A program made the translations under genes and the position numbers. Positions 51,763-60,084 of a DNA stretch of 64,000 nucleotides are shown in pieces. Each line of letters starts with the position of its first letter. The stretch's first letter is position 1. The DNA comes from Streptomyces sp. NBC_01497. GTDB taxonomy: Bacteria; Actinomycetota; Actinomycetes; Streptomycetales; Streptomycetaceae. A model generated the notes under the pieces. The model saw only the letters and a program-made list of their open reading frames with translations, did not search any database and had not been told where the DNA came from. Where the stretch lies: NCBI RefSeq assembly GCF_036250695.1, contig NZ_CP109427.1, positions 1,736,001-1,800,000 of the forward strand, read 5' to 3'.

Positions 51763-52733
51763 CAGCCCGTCACCTCCAGCGTGCTCGTGGCGAAGACGTC
51801 CTCCAGCGCCGGTGCCCGGCGCAGGATGCGCTGGTCGACCGCGTGGCGCAGCAGTGTGTCGAGCACCGCGCGGTTCGGCGCGATGCCGTACGGGAGGGGG
51901 TCCTCGCCGGTGGTCTCCAGGACGCGCGCGTACATCCGGTCCGTGGCCGTCGGGTTCTCGATCGTCCCGGCGCGCAGCCGCTCGACGTACAGCTGCTTCG
52001 CCCGTGCGAACGCGTCGAAGACCTCGGCGCCCAGTCGCGGCCGCTCCCGCAGGAGTTCGTCCTTCACCACCACCAGGTGGTTGATGGGGTAGAACCCGCG
52101 GGTCTGCAGCGCCGCGTAACCGGCGCCCTCCGCGTCGGGGATCAGTGCCGTGACACCGGGCACGTCCGCCCCCGCGCCGATGCAGGCCGCCAACTCGCCG
52201 TCGGCCAGCATCTGTTCGAGGGTGGTGCCGGCCGGCATCCGGACGACGTTGGACGGCGGCTCGTACGCCTCGACGTGCTCGTCGCCGGAGAGCACCCAGG
52301 TGATGGTCGACAGGTCGACGCCGTACTCCTCCTGGAGGACGGCACGGGCCCACACGCCGGTGGTGACGGTGTAGCCGCGGCTGACCCCGACGCGGTGGCC
52401 CTCCAGGTCCTTGGGGCTCCGGATCCCCGGCCACCGGGACGGGTTGTAGTGGATCGCGCCGTGGTGGAAACCGCGCACGAGGAAGGCGGGGACGGCGGTG
52501 AAGCGGGCGCCGTGCTCCTTGGCGACCAGGTACGTGGTGAGGGCCATCTCGCTGACGTCGAACTCCAGGCCGCGCACCATCCGGCGGAAGGCGTGCACGA
52601 GGACGGGGACCTCCTCGAACGCGAAGGACCAGCCGGCCGGCTTCACCTCTCCCGTCTTGAGCGCCTCGTTGTCACCCTGCGTGCGGGTCACCGCGAGGAG
52701 AGTGCGGTCGCCGGTGCGAGTCGTCTCTGCCAT
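51762..52733 (-). CDS. 4,5-dihydroxyphthalate decarboxylase-like protein 1
   Basis: 323 residues with a type-2 periplasmic-binding fold and no signal peptide, which separates it from transporter proteins. Segments PVLVHAFRRMVRGLEFDVSEMALTTYLVAKEHGARFTAVPAFLVRGFHHGAIHYN and RVGVSRGYTVTTGVWARAVLQEEYG parallel the 4,5-dihydroxyphthalate decarboxylase family. It is translationally coupled to the RpiB-like gene and divergent from the dehydrogenase gene. It differs from the second homologue at 55.7 kb, so the two may act on different ring acids, or one may bind rather than convert. Confidence 0.75.
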   Translation of the reverse strand: MAETTRTGDRTLLAVTRTQGDNEALKTGEVKPAGWSFAFEEVPVLVHAFRRMVRGLEFDVSEMALTTYLVAKEHGARFTAVPAFLVRGFHHGAIHYNPSRWPGIRSPKDLEGHRVGVSRGYTVTTGVWARAVLQEEYGVDLSTITWVLSGDEHVEAYEPPSNVVRMPAGTTLEQMLADGELAACIGAGADVPGVTALIPDAEGAGYAALQTRGFYPINHLVVVKDELLRERPRLGAEVFDAFARAKQLYVERLRAGTIENPTATDRMYARVLETTGEDPLPYGIAPNRAVLDTLLRHAVDQRILRRAPALEDVFATSTLEVTG

Positions 52734-52786
52734 GTCTGCTGCTCGATTCTCTCGCGCACGGACCTCTCGACGGTCGAAAGGTACCA

Positions 52787-52797
52787 TGGTCAGTCCA
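52787..52797 (+). promoter_or_regulatory. FCD-GntR-type operator site 6 (dehydrogenase/decarboxylase divergent promoter)
   Basis: TGGTCAGTCCA in the 143-bp gap between the divergent genes, about 54 nt from the decarboxylase-like start and 79 nt from the dehydrogenase start. Confidence 0.5.
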
Positions 52798-52876
52798 TCA
52801 GCCCATAGAGTAGTGTCCCCCACGCAAACCATCGCGGAACAGCCCGGCGAACGTTCCCCACGGGTGAGGAGAAGTC

Positions 52877-53995
52877 ATGGCAGAGCAGGTGTTGGCGGCG
52901 GTCAGGACAGGTCCCGGCACGACAGAGCTGCGCGAGTTCCCGATGCCGGACATTCCGGCCGACGGCGCCCTGTTGAAGGTCGAGGTCGCCGGTATCTGCG
53001 GCACGGACGTCAAGATGTACGGGAAACCGCCGTTCGCCGATCCGGTGATCATGGGCCACGAGAACGTCGGCGTGATCGCCAAGGCCGGACGGGAGTTCAC
53101 CGAGCGCAAGGGCCTCGTCGAGGGCGACCGCATCTTCGTGGAGCACTACGTCGGCTGCATGCGCTGCGCCTGGTGCCACGCGGGCGAGTACCGCCACTGC
53201 GAGGGCACCGACTGGCGCACCAACCCCGACGCGCGCCGCTACGGCTACACGTCGGCGAACAACCCGTACCACCTGTGGGGCGGTTTCGCGCAGTACCTCT
53301 ACCTCCCGTGGAACTCGGTGACGCACCGCGTGCCGGACGGAGTCTCCGCCGAACTGGCCGGACTCGTCACGCCGTTGTCGAACGGCATCGAGTGGGCGCT
53401 GGTGACCGCCGGCGTCGGCTACGCCAGCACCGTCCTCATCCAGGGCCCCGGCCAGCAGGGCCTGTCGCAGGTCGTCGCCTGCAAGCAGGCCGGCGCCTCA
53501 CTGATCATCATGACGGGTACGACGAAGGACGCGGCGCGCCTCGCGATGGCGAAGGAACTCGGCGCGGACGCCGTCATCGACGTCCGGAAGGAGGACGCGC
53601 TGGCGCGGGTCCTCGAACTCACCGGCGGCCGCGGTGTGGACGTCGTGCTCGACTGCACGGCGGGAGCGGGCACCGCGCCCGTCCTGCTCGGCATCGACGC
53701 GCTCAAGCGCCGCGAGGGCACCATGGTCGTGCAGGGCGAGGTCGCGGCCTTCCCCGACTTCCCGCTGAAGAAGCTCACCGAGAAGTCCATCGCCATGAAG
53801 AGCGCACGCGGACACAGCTACCGTGCCTGCGAACTCGCCCTGGAACAGCTCGCGTCGGGCCGCTTCCCGCTGGAGCGGCTGGCCACCCACACCTTCCCGC
53901 TCGCCGACACCGACCGCGCCATCCGCACCGTCGGCGGCGAGAACGGCGAGGACGCGGTGCACGTCTCCCTGCTGCCCTGGGCGGACGCGGCATGA
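52877..53995 (+). CDS. Zinc-dependent medium-chain alcohol dehydrogenase
   Basis: 372 residues. The catalytic zinc site is CGTDVKMYG near residue 36 and GHENVGVI near 60; the structural zinc cysteines are in CMRCAWCHAGEYRHC near 95-110. The nucleotide-binding motif is IQGPGQQGLSQVVA near 195. The protein resembles threonine- and sorbitol-type dehydrogenases. In the island it could oxidise a dihydrodiol or a semialdehyde intermediate. The ATG has GAGGAGAAG 4 nt upstream, and its stop overlaps the LigK-like start (ATGA). Confidence 0.9.
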   Translation: MAEQVLAAVRTGPGTTELREFPMPDIPADGALLKVEVAGICGTDVKMYGKPPFADPVIMGHENVGVIAKAGREFTERKGLVEGDRIFVEHYVGCMRCAWCHAGEYRHCEGTDWRTNPDARRYGYTSANNPYHLWGGFAQYLYLPWNSVTHRVPDGVSAELAGLVTPLSNGIEWALVTAGVGYASTVLIQGPGQQGLSQVVACKQAGASLIIMTGTTKDAARLAMAKELGADAVIDVRKEDALARVLELTGGRGVDVVLDCTAGAGTAPVLLGIDALKRREGTMVVQGEVAAFPDFPLKKLTEKSIAMKSARGHSYRACELALEQLASGRFPLERLATHTFPLADTDRAIRTVGGENGEDAVHVSLLPWADAA

Positions 53996-54684
53996 GCGGC
54001 GTCGTCGTACGGAACACACCGCGCGCGGACGAGGCCGCGGTCTCGGCCCTCGCCGGTTTCGGTGTGGCCACGGTCCACGAGGCGCAGGGCCGGACGGGCC
54101 TGCTCTCCCCCGCCCTGCGGCCCGTCTTCCCTGGCGCGCACATCGCCGGCAGCGCGGTGACGGTCAGCGTGCCGCCCGCCGACAACTGGATGCTGCACGT
54201 CGCCGTCGAGCAGTGCCGGCCGGGCGACATCCTGGTGGTCTCCCCCACCTCCCCTTCCGACGCCGGGTACTTCGGCGAGCTGCTCGCCACCTCGCTCGCG
54301 GCGCGCGGGGTGCGCGGCCTCGTCATCGACGCCGGCTGCCGGGACATCGCGGAGCTGACGGCGATGGGGTTCCCGGTGTGGTCACGGCATGTCTGCGCGT
54401 TCGGCACGGTGAAGGAGACCCTCGGCGACATCGGGCTGCCGCTGGCGTGCGCGGGCCAGATCATCCACTCCGGTGACGTGATCGTCGCGGACGACGACGG
54501 TGCCGTGGTGGTGCCGCGTCTGACGGCGGCGGAGGTGGCGCGGGCCTCCCGGTCCCGCGAGGACAAGGAGGCGCGCTCGCGGGACCGGTACGCGAAGGGC
54601 GAACTCGGCCTGGACGTCAACGCGATGCGTGAGCGCCTCGCGGCGAAGGGCCTGACGTACACCGACTACGAGGGCACGGAGTGA
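53992..54684 (+). CDS. 4-carboxy-4-hydroxy-2-oxoadipate aldolase (LigK/ProA-like, RraA fold)
   Basis: 230 residues of the RraA-like aldolase family. The active-site segment GYFGELLATSLAARGVRGLVIDAGCRD contains the conserved Arg-Asp pair, and the fold closes with DVIVADDDGAVVVPR. LigK cleaves 4-carboxy-4-hydroxy-2-oxoadipate to pyruvate and oxaloacetate and also decarboxylates oxaloacetate. The immediate neighbour is a LigJ homologue, the enzyme that makes its substrate, which supports the assignment over generic RraA. Confidence 0.88.
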   Translation: MSGVVVRNTPRADEAAVSALAGFGVATVHEAQGRTGLLSPALRPVFPGAHIAGSAVTVSVPPADNWMLHVAVEQCRPGDILVVSPTSPSDAGYFGELLATSLAARGVRGLVIDAGCRDIAELTAMGFPVWSRHVCAFGTVKETLGDIGLPLACAGQIIHSGDVIVADDDGAVVVPRLTAAEVARASRSREDKEARSRDRYAKGELGLDVNAMRERLAAKGLTYTDYEGTE

Positions 54685-54691
54685 GGCCGCG

Positions 54692-55714
54692 GTGATCATC
54701 GACATCCACGGCCACTACACCACCGCCCCGCCGCAGCTCCAGGCCTTCAGGGACGCCCAGCTGGCGCGCCTGGACGACCCGTCGCTGCCGCTCCCCTCGC
54801 TCGCACCGATCGGTGACGACGCGATCCGGGAGTCCGTCGAGAACCACCAGCTGAAGGTGTTGCGCGAGCGCGGCGGCGACCTGATGCTGTTCTCGCCGAA
54901 GGCGTCCGGCATGGAGCACCACGTCGGCGACCCGGCGACCGCGCGCGCCTGGGCCGAGGTGAGCAACGACCTGGTGCACCGGGTGGCCGGCCTCTTCCCC
55001 GAGCACTTCGCGGCCGTCTGCCAGCTCCCCCAGACCGCGAACGGCCCACTGAACGGCGTGATAGCCGAACTGCGGCGCTGCGTTCAGCAGTTGGGCTTCG
55101 TGGGCTGCAACCTCAACCCCGACCCCTCGGGTGGCCACTGGACGTCGCCGCCCCTGACCGACCCGTACTGGTTCCCGCTGTACGAGGTGCTGGTGGAGCT
55201 CGACGTACCGGCCATGGTGCATGTGTCGACGTCCTGCAACCCGGCGTTCCACACCCTCGGCGCGCACTACCTCAACGCCGACACGTCCGTGTTCATGCAG
55301 TTCGTGGGGAGCGACCTGTTCGACAGGTTCCCCGGCCTGCGGTTCGTCATCCCGCACGGCGGCGGCGCCGTCCCGTACCACTGGGGCCGCTACCGGGGCC
55401 TCGCGATGCGGTCGGGCCTGCCCGACCCGTCGGTCCACCTCATGGACAACGTCTTCTTCGACACCTGTGTCTACCACCAGCCCGGAGTCGACCTGCTGAC
55501 GAGCGTCGTCCCGGCGGGCAACGTGCTGTTCGCCTCGGAGATGCTCGGCGCCGTGCGCGGTGTCGACCCGGACACCGGCATCGCGTGGGACGACACCAAA
55601 CACTACGTGGACGCGACCGGACTCCCGGCCGAGCGGCTCCGCGGGATCTACGAGGACAACGCCCGGCGCGTCTATCCCCGGCTCGACGCACGGCTCACAG
55701 CGGAAGGCAGGTAG
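54692..55714 (+). CDS. 4-oxalomesaconate hydratase (LigJ-like amidohydrolase)
   Basis: 340 residues of the amidohydrolase superfamily (ACMSD branch). The zinc motif is DIHGHYTTAP at the N-terminus. The segment LNPDPSGGHWTSPPLTDPYWFPLYE, the VHVSTSCNPAFHTLGAHYLNADT block and FVIPHGGGAVPYHWGR agree closely with LigJ as I remember it. LigJ hydrates 4-oxalomesaconate in the protocatechuate 4,5-cleavage and gallate pathways. It begins at a GTG 7 nt after the LigK-like stop. The product feeds directly into LigK. Confidence 0.9.
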   Translation: MIIDIHGHYTTAPPQLQAFRDAQLARLDDPSLPLPSLAPIGDDAIRESVENHQLKVLRERGGDLMLFSPKASGMEHHVGDPATARAWAEVSNDLVHRVAGLFPEHFAAVCQLPQTANGPLNGVIAELRRCVQQLGFVGCNLNPDPSGGHWTSPPLTDPYWFPLYEVLVELDVPAMVHVSTSCNPAFHTLGAHYLNADTSVFMQFVGSDLFDRFPGLRFVIPHGGGAVPYHWGRYRGLAMRSGLPDPSVHLMDNVFFDTCVYHQPGVDLLTSVVPAGNVLFASEMLGAVRGVDPDTGIAWDDTKHYVDATGLPAERLRGIYEDNARRVYPRLDARLTAEGR

Positions 55715-55723
55715 AGCGGACCC

Positions 55724-56719
55724 ATGCCCCGACTCAGGCTCACCATGGCGTGCGGCGACTACGACCGCACGCGCGCGCTGTACGAGGACACCATCAGGCC
55801 CGACGGCATCGACCTGACGTATCTGCGGCTGCCGGTGGAGGAGACCTTCTTCCGGATGATGCGCCACCAGGAGTTCGAGGTCGCCGAACTCTCGCTCTCC
55901 TCCTACGTGGTGTCGCTGCGGCAGGACCCCTCACCGTTCGTGGCCCTGCCGGTGTACACCTCGCGGATGTTCCGGCACAGCTCCTGGTACGCGAACGCGG
56001 ACGCGGGCATCGAGTCGCCCGAGGACCTGCGCGGCAAGGTCGTCGGCACGCCCGAGTTCCAGCTCACGGCGTGCGTGTGGATGCGCGGCATCGTCGGCGA
56101 CCGGCACGGCGTGCCGTTCGACGCGTACGAGCACCGCACCGGCGGCCAGGAGACCCCCGGCCGGATCGAGAAGGCGAAGGTCGACCTGGGGGACTCGGTG
56201 AAGATCCGGGCCGTCCCCCGTGACCGCACGCTCTCGCAGATGCTGGCGGAGGGCGAGATCGACGCGCTCGTCACCCCGCGCGTCCCCTCGCCGTTCGCCC
56301 AGGGCGACCCCCGGGTCAAGCGGATCTTCCCCGATGTCATCGGCGCGGAGAAGGCCTACTACGCGGACACCGGCATCTTCCCCATCATGCATGTACTGGT
56401 GGTCCGCAGGGACGTCTACGAGCGCCACCCGTGGGTCGCCCAGTCGCTGTACAAGGCGATGCTGGAGGCCAAGCAGCAGGCGTACACCAGCATGTACGAC
56501 ACGTCCGCGCTGCGCTTCACCCTGCCCTGGCTCACCCCGCAACTGGAGGAGGCCCGCGCCCTGCTGGGCGAGGACTTCTGGTCGTACGGGCTCGGCGAGG
56601 ACAACCACCGGACCCTGTCGACGTTCCTGCGCTACCACCACGAGCAGGGCCTGTCCGACCGGCTCCGCACCCCCGAGGAACTGTTCGCGCCCGAGGCGCT
56701 GGAGTCCGCGGTGATCTGA
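55724..56719 (+). CDS. 4,5-dihydroxyphthalate decarboxylase-like protein 2
   Basis: 331 residues, cytosolic, with a binding-protein fold. The start LRLTMACGDYDRTRALYEDTIRPDGIDLTYL and ELSLSSYVVSLRQ are typical of 4,5-dihydroxyphthalate decarboxylase (Pht5-like), which turns 4,5-dihydroxyphthalate into protocatechuate. FRHSSWYANADAGIESPEDLRGKVVG and PIMHVLVVRRDVYERHPW complete it. It is the last gene of the dehydrogenase-LigK-LigJ operon (9-nt gap) and the better family match of the two homologues. Confidence 0.85.
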   Translation: MPRLRLTMACGDYDRTRALYEDTIRPDGIDLTYLRLPVEETFFRMMRHQEFEVAELSLSSYVVSLRQDPSPFVALPVYTSRMFRHSSWYANADAGIESPEDLRGKVVGTPEFQLTACVWMRGIVGDRHGVPFDAYEHRTGGQETPGRIEKAKVDLGDSVKIRAVPRDRTLSQMLAEGEIDALVTPRVPSPFAQGDPRVKRIFPDVIGAEKAYYADTGIFPIMHVLVVRRDVYERHPWVAQSLYKAMLEAKQQAYTSMYDTSALRFTLPWLTPQLEEARALLGEDFWSYGLGEDNHRTLSTFLRYHHEQGLSDRLRTPEELFAPEALESAVI

Positions 56720-56811
56720 GGGCAGGCCGACATCACGCCCCGAGGGCGCCGTTCCGGAGCACGCCGGGGCGGCGCCCGCACCGCTGTCCCGGGTGCCGGA
56801 TACGCGCCGGC

Positions 56812-59481
56812 TCAGCGCGCCCCGCGCCGCCGGGCGAGGGCCAGTGCCCCCGCGTACAGCGCGAGGACCCCGGCGAGCAGGGGATAGAAGGACAGGGGCG
56901 GCGCCGTCATGCCGAGGGCCGCGCCCGCCGGCAGGAGGGGCAGCGCCAGCCCGAACGCCGCGAGGAACGCGGCGGCGACCCGGATCGGCACCGGCACCCT
57001 GCCCGGCCCGCGCCCCGCACCCCGCGGGCGCATCATCAGCATGACGAGCGCCTGCGTCAGCAGGTTCTCGGTGAACCAGCCCGCGTGGAAGGCCGACTGG
57101 CCGTCGATGTGCCGGGACGCCGGCATGGCGAGCGCCAGGACGGCGAACGTCGCGAGGTCGGCGCACGCGTTGATCAGCCCGTACCCGGCGATCACGCGCG
57201 GCAGTCCGCGCGGGTGCAGCGTCGCGGGCCGGTCGGCGGCGGACTCGGGCGGCCGGTCGAGCGCGAGGGTCAGCTGGGCGGCGTCGAAGCACAGGTTCTG
57301 CAGCAGCACCTGGGCGGGCAGCATCGGCAGGAACGGCATCACCAGGCCCGCGCCGAGCATCGCGATCACGTTGCCGACATTGGACGACAGCGTGATCCGC
57401 AGGTACGTGAGGATGTTCGCGGTCGCCCTGCGCCCGTAGGCGACGGCGTGGGACAGCGCGGTCAGGTCCTTGGTGGCGAGGACGACACCGGCCGCCTCAC
57501 GCGCGACCTGCGCCGCCTCCTTCGTACAGATGCCGAGATCCGCGGCGCGCAGTGCGGGCAGGTCGTTGACGCCGTCGCCCAGATATCCCGTGGTGTGGCC
57601 GGCGGAGCGCAGCGCCCGCACCACGCGGGCCTTGTGCTCGGGCGTGCAGCGCGCGAAGACGGTCGTACGGGCGGCGAGAGCCGCCAGTTCGCCGTCGTCG
57701 AGCGCGTCGAGACGGTCCCCGGTGACGACGTCGCCGGGGCCGGTGGCAAGGCCGAGATCGCGGCAGGCGCGGGCCGCGGTGCCCGGGTGGTCGCCGGTCA
57801 GGACGGTGACGGACACGCCGCGACGGGCGAGGGAGGCGAGGGCGTCGGCGGCCGTGGGGGCGAGGGCGTCGCGCAGGCCGACGAACCCGACGAGTGTGAG
57901 GTCGCGCTCGTCGGCGACCGTCAGCGGGCGGGGGCGCAGCGGCAGGTGCGCGTGGGCGACCGCGAGGACCCGCAGCCCGGCTCCGGCGGCCCGGGTGACC
58001 AGCGCGTCGAGCCGGGCCCGCGCGGCCGCGTCGAGGGCCGCCGTCGCACCGCCCTCTCCGGTACGCATCCGGGTGCAGCGGTCGAGCACGTCCTCGGGTG
58101 CGCCCTTGACGGCGAGCACATGGCCGCGGCCGTCCCGTACCAGCGCTCCCGACCTGCGGCGCACCGGGTCGAGCGGCAGGGCCGCGAGACCCTCGTACCG
58201 TTCGGCGGCGCCGGGCGGGGCGGCGGCGAGGATCGCCTCGTCGAGCGCGTCGGGCAGTGGGACCTCCGCCAGTTGCAGGGTGACGAGGCTGTTGACGGCC
58301 GCCCACTCCAGAGCCGCCGGGTCCTCGCGGCCGTCCGGTGCCACACTGCGGTCCAGGACCGGCAGGTCCTGGGTGAGGGTTCCGGTCTTGTCCGTGCACA
58401 GCACGTCGACGGCTCCGAGGTCGTGCAGGGCGGGCAGCCGCTTGACGATCACGCCGTACCGCCCGCCGAGCCGCCCCGCACCGCGCGCCAGCACCGTGTT
58501 GACGACGACGGGCAGCATCTCGGGCGTGAGCCCGACCGCGACGGCCACCGCGAACGCGGGCGACTCCGGGCTGCTGCGGTGCAGCACCGCGCCGGCCGCG
58601 AGGACCAGCGGCGGGGTGAGCGCCATCAGCCGGACGAGCAGCCAGGACACGCCCTTGACCGACCGGTCGAACGGCCGCTCCCGGCGCCCGGCGTCCGATC
58701 CCCGCTCGCCCCCGCCGTGCTCCGCCGCGAACCGCGTCCCCGGCCCGGTGGCCGTCACCACGGCGGTCGCGCTGCCCGCCGCGACACTGCTGCCCTGGAA
58801 GCACAGGTGCGGCCGGTCGAAGGCACCCTCACCGTCGCAGCGGGGCGCCGGTTCGTCCACGGGATGCTTGGCCACCGGCACCGACTCGCCGGTCAGCGCG
58901 GCCTGATGGACGCTCAGCCCGGTGGCGCGCAGCAGCCGTACGTCGGCGGGCACCAGGTCGCCGGGGGCGAGCCGGACGATGTCGCCCGGCACCAGGTCAC
59001 AGGTGGGCACCTCGCGCTCGCACGTCTCGGTGTACGAGGGCCCGGCGCGGCGCCGCACGGTCGCGGTGGCGGCGATCGCGCCGTGCAGCGCGGCGGCCGA
59101 CCGGTCGGCCCGCTGGTCCGCGCGGGTGCGCAGCGCGCAGCTGACCGCGACGAGCACGGTGAGGACGCACGCCGCCCCCCAGGAGGAGACGGCCGCGGAG
59201 ATGATCGCGAGGCAGAGCAGGACACCGGTGAAGGGGTCGCGCACACCACTGGGGAAACGGCGCAGCCAGTGCGCGGGGCGTGCGGCGGGCAGGCTGTTCT
59301 CGCCGTGCCGGGTGAGGCGTTCCTCGGCGTCGGCCTCGGTGAGGCCGCGCGGTCCCGTGTCGAGTCCGCGGAGCACCGCGAGGGTGGTGTCGCCGTCCCC
59401 GGCGCCGGGGCCGTCCGGCGCGGCAGGGCCGGTGCCCGGTGGCCGGCGCGTACCGGGGACCGTGGGCTCGCTGGTCTTCAT
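56812..59481 (-). CDS. mgtA: Magnesium-transporting P-type ATPase (MgtA-like)
   Basis: 889 residues. The phosphorylation motif is CTDKTGTLT near residue 365, the actuator motif is LTGESVPVAKH near 190, and the hinge GDGVNDLPALRAADLGI is near 630. Ten helices are predicted, with the C-terminal six after residue 680. The helix-4 segment VAVGLTPEMLPVVVNTVLARGA matches the Mg2+-type (P3B) group. It imports Mg2+ (or Ni2+) using ATP. The ArsR gene lies 18 nt upstream in the same operon. Confidence 0.92.
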   Translation of the reverse strand: MKTSEPTVPGTRRPPGTGPAAPDGPGAGDGDTTLAVLRGLDTGPRGLTEADAEERLTRHGENSLPAARPAHWLRRFPSGVRDPFTGVLLCLAIISAAVSSWGAACVLTVLVAVSCALRTRADQRADRSAAALHGAIAATATVRRRAGPSYTETCEREVPTCDLVPGDIVRLAPGDLVPADVRLLRATGLSVHQAALTGESVPVAKHPVDEPAPRCDGEGAFDRPHLCFQGSSVAAGSATAVVTATGPGTRFAAEHGGGERGSDAGRRERPFDRSVKGVSWLLVRLMALTPPLVLAAGAVLHRSSPESPAFAVAVAVGLTPEMLPVVVNTVLARGAGRLGGRYGVIVKRLPALHDLGAVDVLCTDKTGTLTQDLPVLDRSVAPDGREDPAALEWAAVNSLVTLQLAEVPLPDALDEAILAAAPPGAAERYEGLAALPLDPVRRRSGALVRDGRGHVLAVKGAPEDVLDRCTRMRTGEGGATAALDAAARARLDALVTRAAGAGLRVLAVAHAHLPLRPRPLTVADERDLTLVGFVGLRDALAPTAADALASLARRGVSVTVLTGDHPGTAARACRDLGLATGPGDVVTGDRLDALDDGELAALAARTTVFARCTPEHKARVVRALRSAGHTTGYLGDGVNDLPALRAADLGICTKEAAQVAREAAGVVLATKDLTALSHAVAYGRRATANILTYLRITLSSNVGNVIAMLGAGLVMPFLPMLPAQVLLQNLCFDAAQLTLALDRPPESAADRPATLHPRGLPRVIAGYGLINACADLATFAVLALAMPASRHIDGQSAFHAGWFTENLLTQALVMLMMRPRGAGRGPGRVPVPIRVAAAFLAAFGLALPLLPAGAALGMTAPPLSFYPLLAGVLALYAGALALARRRGAR

Positions 59482-59499
59482 GGCGCCACCGGGGACCTG

Positions 59500-59871
59500 T
59501 CAGGCCACCGGGCCGACCGGGCCGCCCGCGGCGGCGGGCCGGCCGGGCGCCCCGTCCGCGCGGCTCGTGAGCTGGCCGACCATCAACTGGACCACGGTCA
59601 CCAGCGCCGGATCGTCGACCAGGTAGACCTGCCGGCGTCCCTCGCGCCGCGCCCGGACGAGGCCGGCGAGCTTCAGCTTGGCGAGGTGCTGGCTGACGGC
59701 GGGCAGCGAACCGCCGACCCGTTCCGCGAGACCCGTGACATCGCTCTCGCCCTGGGCGAGTATCCATACGATGTGCAACCGGACGGCGGACGAGAGAAGA
59801 CCGAAGGCGGCGGCGGCGTCCTGGAGCACGTCGTCTCTCGGGTCGGCCGGCCTCGCGGGCGACCTCGTCAC
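59500..59871 (-). CDS. ArsR family winged-helix regulator
   Basis: 123 residues from the GTG at 59871, with GGAGG 5 nt upstream; a GTG four codons earlier is the longest option but overlaps that ribosome site. The ArsR fold is AFGLLSSAVRLHIVWILAQGESDVTGLAERVGGSLPAVSQHLAKLKLAGLVRARREGRR split over the recognition helix. No cysteine metal site of the ArsR/SmtB alpha-3 type (CxC) is present, so sensing Mg2+ directly would need another site. It heads the mgtA operon and probably represses it. Confidence 0.88.
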   Translation of the reverse strand: MTRSPARPADPRDDVLQDAAAAFGLLSSAVRLHIVWILAQGESDVTGLAERVGGSLPAVSQHLAKLKLAGLVRARREGRRQVYLVDDPALVTVVQLMVGQLTSRADGAPGRPAAAGGPVGPVA

Positions 59872-60084
59872 GTGAACCTCCACAGATTGACGTGCCAGGG
59901 TAGGGACGACCGCCGGGCGCGTCCCCGGTCGGACCGGTGCGACAGCCTACGCGAGCGGGCGAAGAGCGCGGGTGCCGACCGGGTCCGGGCCGGGCCGCTC
60001 AGTTGCTCGGTTGCGTAATGTGGCAACCTTATGGCGCCGGTGGCGATCGCCGCCCGTGCCCGTCGTACCCGGAGGTGGCATCGC

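Noticed and set aside
56431..60018. A 1195-codon forward open frame opposite mgtA and the ArsR gene
   Set aside because: Antisense shadow of a P-type ATPase with intact motifs; no domain is visible in the forward translation.
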